64,000 bases of DNA, from contig NZ_JALIRS010000002.1 in NCBI RefSeq assembly GCF_023337795.1, positions 1 through 64,000 of the forward strand. Reading direction: 5' to 3'. Source of the DNA: Lysinibacillus sp. BPa_S21. Its GTDB lineage: Bacteria; Bacillota; Bacilli; Bacillales_A; Planococcaceae. Below the pieces are notes generated by a model. It did not search any database. It had not been told where the DNA came from and saw nothing but the letters and a program-made list of their open reading frames with translations. The position numbers and the translations under genes were made by a program. This document shows positions 19,170 to 28,052 of the stretch, in pieces (the first letter of the stretch is position 1; each line of letters starts with the position of its first letter).

Positions 19170-19736
19170 TTGTCTAAACTATATGTTTTGTTCATAAAAA
19201 TTATTTTATACATAGTAACTCTCCGTATCAGATTCTTTCGAGTTCGTTTGCACCTTCCCACTGTTAATAGCACTCTAAATTCTCCTGTTATGAAGCAATT
19301 AGAAACCTATAAAAAATGGTGTAAGCAAAAATTGTTGTTGTATGGCCTAAAACTGATGGATGAAGATGAATACGAAAATGATGATACATTTGTTTTTATC
19401 TCACATTTGTCAGGGAAGCCTAAAGCACCGAACAATACAGCTAAAATCAAGTATAAGATTATTCAAAGGACCAGGCTTCCTAAAATAATTTTACATGATT
19501 TAAGACATACGTAATGTACTATTTTATTGTATCGTGGACTGAATGTGAAGGTCATAGCAGAACGTTTAGGAAACACGCATAAAAGGATTTACGAAATATA
19601 TGGTCATGCTCTGAAGGAATTGGAGGAGGCATTTAGTCAAAGTTTAAACGAATTTGGGCCTAAAAATGAGGCTGTTCATAAAGAACAGCCCCGTAATACT
19701 TACTATATAAGGATTTTCATTACTATTAATAATTAG
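19170..19736 (+). pseudogene. Tyrosine recombinase remnant with in-frame stop
   Basis: The frame encodes the C-terminal catalytic half of a phage integrase-type recombinase. It reads LPKIILHDLRHT (box II His and Arg), an in-frame TAA at 19512-19514, then continues in the same frame CTILLYRGLNVKVIAERLGN and IYGHAL (nucleophile Tyr). Most of the N-terminal domain is missing. A single nonsense codon thus splits an otherwise readable domain. The end overlaps the deoC terminus by 11 bp. Confidence 0.8.
19670..19690 (-). terminator. Terminator of deoC
   Basis: Perfect 8-bp arms GGCTGTTC/GAACAGCC are followed on the minus strand by TCATTTTT. It lies 36 bp after the deoC stop and inside the recombinase remnant. 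Confidence 0.75.
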
Positions 19737-20397
19737 AATCTGCGATTAATCCATTCATAATAGCTACACCAGAGCTTGCGCCAATACGAGTTGCGCCAGC
19801 TTCAATCATCATTTTCATATCCTCTAAGCTTCGTACACCGCCAGAAGCTTTTACACCTAGATCTGGGCCTACTGTTTTACGCATTAAGGCAATATCTTCT
19901 GCTGTTGCGCCACCAGTAGAAAAGCCAGTTGATGTTTTCACATAGTCAGCACCAGCTGCCACAGCTAGCTCACATGCTTTTACTTTTTCTTCTTCAGTTA
20001 GAAGGCAAGTTTCTATAATTACTTTTACAAGAGCACTGCCTTTTGCCGCTTCTACAACTGCAGCAATATCTGCTTGCACAAGGTCATAGTTTTTATCTTT
20101 TAATGCACCGATATTTATAACCATGTCTACCTCTTTAGCACCATTAGCAATCGCATCTTTCGCCTCGAATGCTTTCACAGCCGGCGTGTTAGCACCTAAT
20201 GGAAAGCCAATTACAGTACACACTAAAACTTCTGTGCCTTGTAAAAGCTCACTACTATAATTTACCCAAGTTGGATTTACACAAACAGAAGCAAAGTTAA
20301 ATTGTTTTGCCTCAGCACACAGTTTTTCGATTTGCTCTTTTGTAGCTTCAGCTTTTAATAATGTGTGATCAATCATACGCGCGAAATTTTGTTCCAT
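19726..20397 (-). CDS. deoC: Deoxyribose-phosphate aldolase
   Basis: This 223-residue class I aldolase cleaves 2-deoxyribose 5-phosphate into glyceraldehyde 3-phosphate and acetaldehyde. Active-site regions are [10 protein letters not shown] and [17 protein letters not shown], which carry the Schiff-base and relay Lys, and VKASGGVRS. The ATG at 20397 gives exactly the usual 223 residues and has GAAGGAG 11 bases upstream. It is monocistronic here, away from other deo genes. Confidence 0.95.
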   Translation of the reverse strand: MEQNFARMIDHTLLKAEATKEQIEKLCAEAKQFNFASVCVNPTWVNYSSELLQGTEVLVCTVIGFPLGANTPAVKAFEAKDAIANGAKEVDMVINIGALKDKNYDLVQADIAAVVEAAKGSALVKVIIETCLLTEEEKVKACELAVAAGADYVKTSTGFSTGGATAEDIALMRKTVGPDLGVKASGGVRSLEDMKMMIEAGATRIGASSGVAIMNGLIADSNY

Positions 20398-20523
20398 TTT
20401 ATTAGACGCTCCTTCTATCAACAAGTTGTACGTACCTCTTTTGGCATCATAACATTTTTTAACGTTTCCGTCTAATTTTGAATGAAAGTAGATGAATTCA
20501 AATTATTTTAAAAAAATAGAGCA

Positions 20524-20551
20524 AAACACCGCTCAAATTTGAACGGTGTTT
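20524..20551 (-). terminator. Terminator of mtaB
   Basis: A near-perfect palindrome, AAACACCG and TCAAATTTGA centre, is followed on the minus strand by TTTTGCTC. It lies 22 bp after the mtaB stop. Confidence 0.75.
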
Positions 20552-20572
20552 CTATTCATAGGTACTTTATCT

Positions 20573-21922
20573 TTATTTTACAGTTTCCAATACTCGAACG
20601 AATTGTCCTTTAGAGTGAGGATATCCGGCTTGCGTAATTTTCACCTTCACAAGTTGTCCGATAAGACTTTCAGGACCTTCAAAGACTACTTTTAAGTAAT
20701 TATCTGTATAACCTGTTAATAGTCCTTCCTCATCGCTTCCATCATGCACGAATTCTTCAGGAATTACCTCTAGCACTTGATCTTCAAAGCGAGAAGCATA
20801 TTCCTTTGCTAATTGGTCATTTAAAGCGATTAATCGGTGAACACGTTCGTTTTTAATGTCCTCGTCAATTTGGTCTTCCATGCGTGCAGCTGGTGTTCCT
20901 GTACGTGGAGAGAACGGGAATACGTGTAATTCAGAAAACTTGTGATCACGAATAAAGTTATATGTTTCCATGAACTCTTCCTCAGTTTCTCCTGGGAAAC
21001 CGACGATTACGTCAGAAGTGACAGCCAGGTCTGGTAAAGCTTCATGTAGTTTAGTTAAGCGTTCACCGAAGAACTCCATTGTATATTTACGACGCATACG
21101 TTTTAAAACTGTATCAGAGCCAGATTGGATTGGAATGTGTAAATGGTTTACAACGATATTGGATTCGCGTAAAACTTCAATCACTTCATCTGTTAATTGA
21201 CTTGCCTCAATTGAAGAAATACGAAGACGTTTTAAGCCTTTTACATTCGCCTCTAGATCACGTAGTAGCTGAGCTAAATTGTAATCTTTTAAGTCTTGTC
21301 CATAGCCACCTGTATGAATACCCGTTAGAACAATTTCAAGATACCCCGCATCTACAAGTTGTTGGGCTTGGTTCAATACTTCTTGGGGATCTCGAGAGCG
21401 CATTAACCCACGTGCCCATGGAATAATACAAAACGTACAGAAGTTATTACAGCCTTCTTGTATTTTTAAAGATGCGCGTGTACGGTCTGTAAATGCAGGC
21501 ACGTCCAATTCCTCATACACACGATTTTTCATAATGTTGCGTACAGCATTAATTGGTTGGCGTTCAGTAAGATATTGGTCTATGTAGCCAAGTAATTTTG
21601 TACGATCCTGTGTACCTACCACAATGTCAACGCCAGGAATCGCCATAATTTCTGCAGGAGATGTTTGAGCGTAACATCCTGTAACACAAATGACCGCGTC
21701 TGGGTTTTGACGAATAGCTCGACGGATCACTTGACGTGATTTTTTATCCCCTGTATTTGTTACAGTACATGTATTAATGACATAAACGTCTGCTTGACGA
21801 TCAAACTCCGTACGTTCATAGCCTTCTTCTTTAAATAGTTGCCAAATTGCTTCTGTTTCATAATGATTTACTTTACAACCTAGAGTATGGAAACTCACGA
21901 TTTTCGGTCGCTCGTTACTCAT
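20573..21922 (-). CDS. mtaB: tRNA t6A37 methylthiotransferase MtaB
   Basis: This 449-residue radical-SAM enzyme converts t6A37 to ms2t6A37 in tRNAs. The N-terminal MTTase cluster Cys are in FHTLGCKVN, INTCTVTN and CVTGCYAQ. The radical-SAM CxxxCxxC is CNNFCTFC. A TRAM domain is at the C-terminus (about 380-445). The ATG at 21922 fits the family start; AAAGG lies 12-15 bases upstream. It follows the rsmE group in B. subtilis; here spore-surface genes separate them. Confidence 0.95.
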   Translation of the reverse strand: MSNERPKIVSFHTLGCKVNHYETEAIWQLFKEEGYERTEFDRQADVYVINTCTVTNTGDKKSRQVIRRAIRQNPDAVICVTGCYAQTSPAEIMAIPGVDIVVGTQDRTKLLGYIDQYLTERQPINAVRNIMKNRVYEELDVPAFTDRTRASLKIQEGCNNFCTFCIIPWARGLMRSRDPQEVLNQAQQLVDAGYLEIVLTGIHTGGYGQDLKDYNLAQLLRDLEANVKGLKRLRISSIEASQLTDEVIEVLRESNIVVNHLHIPIQSGSDTVLKRMRRKYTMEFFGERLTKLHEALPDLAVTSDVIVGFPGETEEEFMETYNFIRDHKFSELHVFPFSPRTGTPAARMEDQIDEDIKNERVHRLIALNDQLAKEYASRFEDQVLEVIPEEFVHDGSDEEGLLTGYTDNYLKVVFEGPESLIGQLVKVKITQAGYPHSKGQFVRVLETVK

Positions 21923-22140
21923 AATATATATCATCCTTTCAAGAGTACACTACCATAAATTAAATTATCAACGTGTCTAATAATAGCACAAATAAAGATA
22001 ATGAGCCTAGCTTTTTGGTTAGTCTTATTTTTTTGTATAAAAATAGGTACCGTAATATTGAGTACCTTCTTGTTAATAGGCTGTTCCACTAAAACCAAAA
22101 ACGGCCATTTTATCATTCAGTCATGCGTGTTGTTATTATT

Positions 22141-22299
22141 GTTGCTGTCGCTTCGCTTTCGCACAGATAAAACCTTGTTGCTGTCGCTTCGCTTTCGCAC
22201 AGATAAAACCTTGTTGCTGTCGCTTCGCTTTCGCACAGATAAAATCGTGTTGCTGTCGCCTCGCTTTCGCTCATATAAAACTGTGTTACTGTCGCTACC
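22141..22299. repeat. Tandem array of 36-bp repeat units
   Basis: Units start at 22141, 22177, 22213, 22249 and 22285, the last degenerate. Each has the core GCTGTCGCTTCGCTTTCGC followed by AGATAAAA. A period of 36 bp is 12 codons, so the minus frame stays open with a FYLCESEATATR repeat, but no gene is likely. Confidence 0.85.
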
Positions 22300-22457
22300 A
22301 AAATAATTGCTGAAAAAGGTTAAATCATTTGAGATATTAAAATATGTAGAGTCAATTGCTATGAATATCTTAATGAATGAATCGTTTTTTAATTCCCCCT
22401 AGTTCCTCCCAATACCCCTTGTAAAAAATCTATTCTGTTAGTTATTAAATTGCAAAA

Positions 22458-22486
22458 AGGCAGTTAAAAATTAGATTCAACTGCCT
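22458..22486 (-). terminator. Terminator of spore-surface paralogue 1
   Basis: Arms AGGCAGTT/AACTGCCT are followed on the minus strand by TTTTTGC. The stem sequence CAGTT/AACTG recurs in the terminators at 26053 and 27085. Confidence 0.75.
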
Positions 22487-22594
22487 AGTCAAATATAGGA
22501 TTTTTATCAGTGCCCATTAAATACTACATGTGTATTTTCGTTTTTGCAGAAAAATGCCTTTTTATTTGTCTTGCTTCTCTTAAAACTATAGTTA

Positions 22595-23383
22595 TTACGT
22601 ACTCATAGGAGGAGTAAGCCCTAAAAGATTAGGAGTTATTACATTAGTGCCAGCTCCAAGGCGGACTTGTTGAACTTGCAGTACTTTTACAGTAAGCTCT
22701 AGCACGATTTTTTCACGCAATGTGCTGAAAGTACCTTCTGGTGCTGCCATTTTTGGTGAGAAATCAAGTTCAAAGAAATTTGCAGCTACTAACTCGCCAA
22801 ATGGTTGTTCATTGTATTTAACGAGATTTTGGAAGAAAGCTTTATCCAATCTAGCATCCATTTGCGTTTTTTCATTAAGGAAGTTCGCTTCGGCAAACTC
22901 GGAAATTCCTAAGATCGGAGTAGAACCTCCAATTGTTTGTGGGAAAGTAAGGTCTGTAAAACCAGAAAATGGAACATCGGCAATTCTATCACGGAGTGCC
23001 CCATTACATGCTGATGAAGCATATTCTATATTTTTGCGAATATGTCCCGCTACAAATAATTTTGCTCTTGTTACTCTAAAAAAGTCAGTGCCATCAATAC
23101 GTGCAAAAGCAACCGGTACCAGTTTCACTTGATTTAGGAAGACATTTTTTTTCACTCTTTTGATTTCAGTTGCTGCAGGAGTAAGAGTTATATCTGACTC
23201 TACAACTATTTGAAGTGTTGGTTCTGCAAGGACAACTGGAACTTTAATAGTTGGAGTCGTTACCGGTGTAACGACAACTGGTGTAGCCTCACTATTTAAT
23301 GGTATTTGTTCAGTTGATGCTACTGGACAAGGCTCCTTATGATTGACATGAGTATCTAATTGATTATCTAATTGTTCACTCAA
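22595..23383 (-). CDS. Putative spore-surface protein, CsxC-like paralogue 1
   Basis: This 262-residue protein has a disordered Pro/Thr/Val-rich N-terminus (about 1-70), a conserved core FLNQVKLVPVAF to GHIRKNIEYASSACNG, and a second conserved segment EKIVLELTVKVLQVQQVRLG. I compare it with the CsxC-type/SPOCS-like spore surface proteins of Firmicutes, from memory only. The start is TTG, with AGAGGG upstream. A SigK-like CATATTCTA lies 46 bp upstream. Compared with the two other close copies it diverges mainly at the termini. Confidence 0.65.
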   Translation of the reverse strand: MSEQLDNQLDTHVNHKEPCPVASTEQIPLNSEATPVVVTPVTTPTIKVPVVLAEPTLQIVVESDITLTPAATEIKRVKKNVFLNQVKLVPVAFARIDGTDFFRVTRAKLFVAGHIRKNIEYASSACNGALRDRIADVPFSGFTDLTFPQTIGGSTPILGISEFAEANFLNEKTQMDARLDKAFFQNLVKYNEQPFGELVAANFFELDFSPKMAAPEGTFSTLREKIVLELTVKVLQVQQVRLGAGTNVITPNLLGLTPPMST

Positions 23384-23428
23384 AAAAAATCCCTCTTTTC
23401 ATTTTTTTTATGAGTAATCTCATATCGC

Positions 23429-23470
23429 TAGAATATGTAGCCATTTAACCTATTCATGGACGTATATACT
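23429..23470 (-). promoter_or_regulatory. Conserved SigK-like promoter block, paralogue 1
   Basis: On the minus strand the block reads GTATATACGT, about 20 bases, then GGCTACATATTCTA. CATATTCTA fits the late mother-cell SigK -10 pattern CATANNNTA. The same block precedes the other two close paralogues at the same distance. A clear -35 AC element was not found. Confidence 0.5.
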
Positions 23471-23484
23471 GGTTTTTATGTTTT

Positions 23485-23640
23485 TTGTGCGAAAACGCAG
23501 TTTTTAACGTAGCGACAGCAACATGATGTTTTTTGTGCGAAAGCGCAGCGACAGCAACATGATGTTGGACACTCAGTCGTGTGTTTTTATTGCTGTCGCA
23601 TTCGCACAATTGCTACAGGACGTGGCGTTCTTAGACTGAA
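23485..23640. repeat. Dispersed repeats in opposed orientation
   Basis: Two reverse-oriented cores (GTGCGAAAGCGCAGCGACAG type) are followed by one forward core (TTGCTGTCGCATTCGCAC) and the ACAGGACGTGGCGTTCTT motif shared with 9575. Opposed copies could form a large hairpin in the gap between paralogue genes. A further fragment (CTTCGCTTTCG) is near 23740. Confidence 0.7.
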
Positions 23641-23802
23641 TTCCTTTTCAACGGATGTTTGTACACCCACTGAAAAGTAACCTAAAACACCGCATTCATC
23701 TCACCACCTTTAGAGGTGAGAGACTTCTGTACCCGTGCTTCGCTTTCGATACAAAAAGTTAAAAAGAGATTTTTGAGCAGAGAGATAAGTTTCAAGTATC
23801 CT

Positions 23803-25173
23803 CTAGATCCTTGGCACTCGAATTTTCTGTGCTTGTAGCATATGAATGACTAATTCTACTACTATATTTTGGCACATTTGATTTGTTTGATTTAATGACT
23901 CATTTTGTGCAGGAACTACATCCCCAGTGTGAGATGCAGTATATTCAATACTCTGATGAATATAACCTTCAATAGATAAATTCCCCTTCAATGCTGAACA
24001 TGTCCCATTACCTAATGATTGAGAAAACTGATTAGGAACGAATCTGCAATCGGTTAATACTACCTCATTTGAGATATCTTTAACTCCCGCAATTCCTTCT
24101 TCAAATTCGATATTCTCTTCAAGGCATATTTCTATTTTATATTCCCCTACTACAACTGGAGCTCTAATGTGTATAAAGTCATCGGAACTGTAAGAGTGAT
24201 TATTCGTTTCTCCTTGTTTAATTGATCGTGTGTTATGTAAGGGAGTTCCAACTAATTTAGATGGATAACTCTTCCGATTATTCTTATCATAAGTATTAGT
24301 TCTCATTAAAAATATAATTTCATTAAATTTAGAGCTCACCAAACGACATTCAGGCAATTCAGGATAATCTGTTGTAGTATGAAATAGCTTGGTTTCAAAT
24401 TGAGGAGTAAGATGATTGTCTAGATCAAGAAAATCAAATGTATTTTTAACAATCTCACCACATATCGGAGCATGAAGAAAATCATCAATTTCCACGTGAG
24501 TAGAAATTTGAATTTTATTTGTTCTAGAACATACTGTTCCTTGCACTGACCCAGTAGATGCACTTTCCGGACCTGTAGGGGTGATTTCCTTAAACTCTTC
24601 TGTATCAATAGGACTCATAATTTTATCATCCCTATTGTATTTAGAAGAACTTAAAAATTCACGATTAGAGTCTAGATGAGATGCAAAATCCTGTTCTTCC
24701 ACAAGATTGGTTCCTTCTACCTCGTTTATATCAAGCAGGTCATTCATTTCATCTTCAACATCAATTTCAGAAGGGATAAGTAGCTCACAATTGGACCCTA
24801 GATGCGATACAAGTTCTTGTTCCTCTGCAGGATCGGTTTCATCCGTCTCTTCTATATCAAAGAGATTATTCTTTTCATCTTCAACATCCATTTCAGCAGG
24901 GATCAGTAACCCACAATCGGAGTCTAGATACGCTACAAGTTCCTGTTCCTCTACAGAATTGGTTTCATCCGCCTCTTCTATATCAAGGAGCTCATTTATT
25001 TCATCCTCAGCATCAACTTCAGAAGAAAAGAGTATCTCACGATTGGGATCTAGATGCGCTGCAGTAGTTTCATCTTCTTTTTCTTTAGTCAGGAGGTTAT
25101 TACAATAGGCAAAAACTTTTTGCTTGGAACTTATTTCTTTCATCTCTCTATAATTAATCCATGGAGTTTTCAT
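23803..25173 (-). CDS. Acidic-repeat protein with CsxC-like C-terminus
   Basis: This 456-residue protein was not recognised as a named family. Residues about 30-200 hold four roughly 41-residue acidic repeats, each with a VEDE-NxLxDIEE-type core and a LDSNRE-type start. The C-terminal third aligns by eye with the three neighbours: APVVVGEYKIEI to VPVVLAEPTLQI, YIHQSIEYTAS to HIRKNIEYASS, and VVELVIHMLQAQKIRV to VLELTVKVLQVQQVRL. It is therefore a diverged paralogue with an added acidic repeat arm. GGGAG precedes the ATG. It is probably surface-located on spores. Confidence 0.65.
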   Translation of the reverse strand: MKTPWINYREMKEISSKQKVFAYCNNLLTKEKEDETTAAHLDPNREILFSSEVDAEDEINELLDIEEADETNSVEEQELVAYLDSDCGLLIPAEMDVEDEKNNLFDIEETDETDPAEEQELVSHLGSNCELLIPSEIDVEDEMNDLLDINEVEGTNLVEEQDFASHLDSNREFLSSSKYNRDDKIMSPIDTEEFKEITPTGPESASTGSVQGTVCSRTNKIQISTHVEIDDFLHAPICGEIVKNTFDFLDLDNHLTPQFETKLFHTTTDYPELPECRLVSSKFNEIIFLMRTNTYDKNNRKSYPSKLVGTPLHNTRSIKQGETNNHSYSSDDFIHIRAPVVVGEYKIEICLEENIEFEEGIAGVKDISNEVVLTDCRFVPNQFSQSLGNGTCSALKGNLSIEGYIHQSIEYTASHTGDVVPAQNESLNQTNQMCQNIVVELVIHMLQAQKIRVPRI

Positions 25174-26052
25174 TCGTTCACTCCCAAATAATGTTTTGAC
25201 AAAAAAGTGTAACAGTCAATCCGTAAAAATTCTTACGCTTTTTTCCAGTCAAGAAGTCTTTTTGATCGATTTATTTTTTGTGATAAGATTTTATGAATTC
25301 TTCTAGAGAGACTTATACAAAGTCTGTTTTCTTCAGGGAAAACTCACGAAGTAACCCGTTTTTCATTTTTTATTTCTTCCACTTACCTTGATGATTAGAT
25401 TGGTAAAAAAACAGCGATTTCCTTCCCCTTCTCCAATATCTGCCGAAAGTTGTGGATGACTTTTGTTAACACGTCTACTATGTAAATAAGTTGATTGGAG
25501 TGTAGACTGGGCGACTCCTTGGGGATCAGCGACAGGGGACTAAGGCTAAAACCATCACAGCCTATGATAACGCATTCGTGACCAACATCGGTGCTGTTGC
25601 TGTCGCTGCGCTTTCGCACAGACAAAACCCTCTGCTGTCGCTACGTTAGCACTACGCTTTCGCGCAAAAAACATCTGTTGGCCCGAGATCCTGCAGCGAA
25701 GCGGCAGCTACAAATGTTTTATCTGTAGCGAAAGCGAAGCGGCAGCTACAAAGCACCCAGTCGGAACGGAAATCAACCACACGTTTTGGTGAAAATCCAA
25801 ATAAAATTCAAACTATGAGCTACTTTTATTGATCTATGTGTTGCACTTATAATTACAATCCATTTTATGCATTACTTTTACTTTTGTCACCGAGTACTTT
25901 CAAAGATCTCAGTAGCAATTGAGATACTTATGCGTTTGAGAGACGATTGCTTAGTAAAAACTAAAATTTTATCTTTCCATTATTTTCTTCACCTTAATTA
26001 TTTTGATAACATCTATTAGTGCATTTACGATCGATATTATTATAGAAAAAAT
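25174..26052. repeat. Repeat-filled 880-bp gap with nested palindromic element
   Basis: A palindromic-element left arm (GTTGATTGGAGTG, from 25490) and right arm (CCCAGTCGGAACGGAAATCA, to about 25780) enclose several copies of the CGCTTTCGCGCA core in both orientations. The same pair of arms sits only about 70 bp apart at 51,886-51,955. The rest of the gap shows no gene; a 76-codon frame at 25395-25625 is mostly repeat. Confidence 0.65.
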
Positions 26053-26089
26053 GCAGTTGAAAATTCGATTTAATCGACTTTTCAACTGC
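26053..26089 (-). terminator. Terminator of spore-surface paralogue 2
   Basis: Arms GCAGTTGAAAA/TTTTCAACTGC with an inner TCGA pairing are followed on the minus strand by ATTTTTTC. Confidence 0.75.
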
Positions 26090-26164
26090 TAGCTTAAATT
26101 TTGGATTTTTTAAGTACCCTCAAATGTCCTTTTATCTCTAATTTCCTCCTCTAAAAATTAGAGA

Positions 26165-26968
26165 TTAACAAGGTTCAGTAGGATGAATAACAGGAGGATC
26201 TACAGTAGGACCAACTGGAGGAGTAAGCCCTGTAAGATTAGGAGTTATTACACTAGTGCCTGCTCCAAGGCGGACTTGTTGAACTTGCAGTACTTTTACA
26301 GTAAGATCTAGTACGATTTTTTCACGTAATGTGTCGAAAGTGCCTTCTGGATCTGTCATAACTGGTGAAAAATCAAGTTCAAAGAAGTTTGCTGCTACTA
26401 ATTCACCAAATGGTTGTTCATTGTATTTAACGAGATTTTGGAAGAAAGCCTTATCCAATCGAGCATCCATTTGCGTAGTTTCATTAAGGAAGTTCGCTTC
26501 GGCAAACTCAGAAATTCCTAAGATTGGGAAAGCACCTCCTACTATTTGTGGGAAAGTAAGGTCTGTAAAACCAGAAAACGGAACATCGGCAATTCTATCT
26601 TGAAGCGCCCCGTTACATGCTGCTGAAGCATATTCTATATTTTTGCGAATATGTCCTGCTACAAATAATTTAGCCCTTGTTACCCTAAAAAAGTCAGTGC
26701 CGGCAATACGTAAAAAAGCAACCGGTACTAGTTTCACTTGATTCAGGAATACATTTTTTTTCACTCTTTTGATTTCAGTTGCTGCAGGAGCAAGAGGAAT
26801 ATCTGCCTCCACAACTATTTGAAGTGTTGGTTCTGCAAGTACAACCGGAACTTTAATAGTTGGAGTCGTTACCGGTGTAACCACTAGTGGAGTAGCAGCA
26901 GTATTTAACGGTATTTGTTCTGTTGATGTTACTGGACAAGATTGAATTGGATCTAATTGATTACTCAA
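26165..26968 (-). CDS. Putative spore-surface protein, CsxC-like paralogue 2
   Basis: This 267-residue protein is almost identical to paralogue 3 over the first 240 residues; the few differences include AFLRI versus RFTRI and a distinct Pro-rich C-terminus ending in Cys (PTEPC). It shares the TTG start with AGGGAAA upstream, the CATATTCTA block 46 bp upstream, and the same terminator type. No signal peptide or membrane segment is present, consistent with assembly from the mother cell. Confidence 0.65.
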   Translation of the reverse strand: MSNQLDPIQSCPVTSTEQIPLNTAATPLVVTPVTTPTIKVPVVLAEPTLQIVVEADIPLAPAATEIKRVKKNVFLNQVKLVPVAFLRIAGTDFFRVTRAKLFVAGHIRKNIEYASAACNGALQDRIADVPFSGFTDLTFPQIVGGAFPILGISEFAEANFLNETTQMDARLDKAFFQNLVKYNEQPFGELVAANFFELDFSPVMTDPEGTFDTLREKIVLDLTVKVLQVQQVRLGAGTSVITPNLTGLTPPVGPTVDPPVIHPTEPC

Positions 26969-27013
26969 ATAATTTCCCTCGTTTCATTTTGTAGTTTTTG
27001 AGAGCTCTCCATA

Positions 27014-27056
27014 TAGAATATGTAGCCATTAAATCTATGAATAGACGTGTATACTA
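27014..27056 (-). promoter_or_regulatory. Conserved SigK-like promoter block, paralogue 2
   Basis: The minus strand shows GTATACACGT, then GGCTACATATTCTA, matching the blocks at 23429 and 28053. The -10-like CATATTCTA is at 27014-27022. Confidence 0.5.
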
Positions 27057-27084
27057 GTTTTTTTTACTGATTATTATAGAAAAA

Positions 27085-27116
27085 TGGCAGTTGAAAATAC
27101 GATTTATCAACTGCCA
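27085..27116 (-). terminator. Terminator of spore-surface paralogue 3
   Basis: Arms TGGCAGTTGA/TCAACTGCCA are followed on the minus strand by TTTTTC. Confidence 0.78.
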
Positions 27117-27241
27117 CATCAAATATTAGATTATTTCAGTGTGCTCGTAGTACTAACAAATGCTAAACCCTAAAATGTCCTTTTATCTCTAATTTCCTCC
27201 TCTAAAAATTAGAGGTTAACAAGATCTAGTAGGAGGATCTA

Positions 27242-28006
27242 TTATGGACTAACTGGAGGAGTAAGCCCTAAAAGATTAGGAGTTATTACACTAGTGCCTG
27301 CTCCAAGGCGGACTTGTTGAACTTGCAGTACTTTTACAGTAAGCTCTAGTACGATTTTTTCACGTAATGTGTCGAAAGTGCCTTCTGGATCTGTCATAAC
27401 TGGTGAAAAATCAAGTTCAAAGAAGTTTGCTGCTACTAATTCGCCAAATGGTTGTTCATTGTATTTAACGAGATTTTGGAAGAAAGCCTTATCCAATCGA
27501 GCATCCATTTGCGTAGTTTCATTAAGGAAGTTCGCTTCGGCAAACTCAGAAATTCCTAAGATTGGGAAAGCACCTCCTGTTATTTGTGGGAAAGTAAGGT
27601 CTGTAAAACCAGAAAACGGAACATCGGCAATTCTATCTTGAAGCGCCCCGTTACATGCTGCTGAAGCATATTCTATATTTTTGCGAATATGTCCTGCTAC
27701 AAATAATTTAGCCCTTGTTACCATAAAAAAGTCAGTGCCTGCAATACGTGTAAATCTAACCGGTACTAATTTCACTTGATTTAGGAATACATTTTTTTTC
27801 ACTCTTTTGATTTCAGTTGCTGCAGGAGCAAGAGGAATATCTGCCTCCACAACTATTTGAAGTGTTGGTTCTGCAAGTACAACCGGAACTTTAATAGTTG
27901 GAGTCGTTACCGGTGTAACCACTAGTGGAGTAGCAGCAGTATTTAACGGTATTTGTTCTGTTGATGTTACTGGACAAGATTGAATTGGATCTAATTGATT
28001 ACTCAA
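27242..28006 (-). CDS. Putative spore-surface protein, CsxC-like paralogue 3
   Basis: This 254-residue protein is a near-copy of paralogue 2, ending GLTPPVSP. The duplicated unit includes promoter block, TTG start and leader (GAAACGAGGGAAATTATT), so it arose by recent tandem duplication. Core and C-terminal conserved segments are as in paralogue 1. Function is inferred only from family resemblance and promoter type. Confidence 0.65.
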   Translation of the reverse strand: MSNQLDPIQSCPVTSTEQIPLNTAATPLVVTPVTTPTIKVPVVLAEPTLQIVVEADIPLAPAATEIKRVKKNVFLNQVKLVPVRFTRIAGTDFFMVTRAKLFVAGHIRKNIEYASAACNGALQDRIADVPFSGFTDLTFPQITGGAFPILGISEFAEANFLNETTQMDARLDKAFFQNLVKYNEQPFGELVAANFFELDFSPVMTDPEGTFDTLREKIVLELTVKVLQVQQVRLGAGTSVITPNLLGLTPPVSP

Positions 28007-28052
28007 ATAATTTCCCTCGTTTCATTTTGTAGTTTTTTTAGAGCTCTCCATA

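Noticed and set aside
22113-22301. Minus-strand frame of 62 codons with FYLCESEATATR repeats
   Set aside because: It is a by-product of 36-bp tandem DNA repeats, has no ribosome site, and the same core is non-coding elsewhere.
22113-22301. CRISPR array
   Set aside because: Units are contiguous with almost no spacer variation and no cas genes are near.
25395-25625. Minus-strand 76-codon frame
   Set aside because: Half of it lies in dispersed repeats; no ribosome site or recognisable domain.
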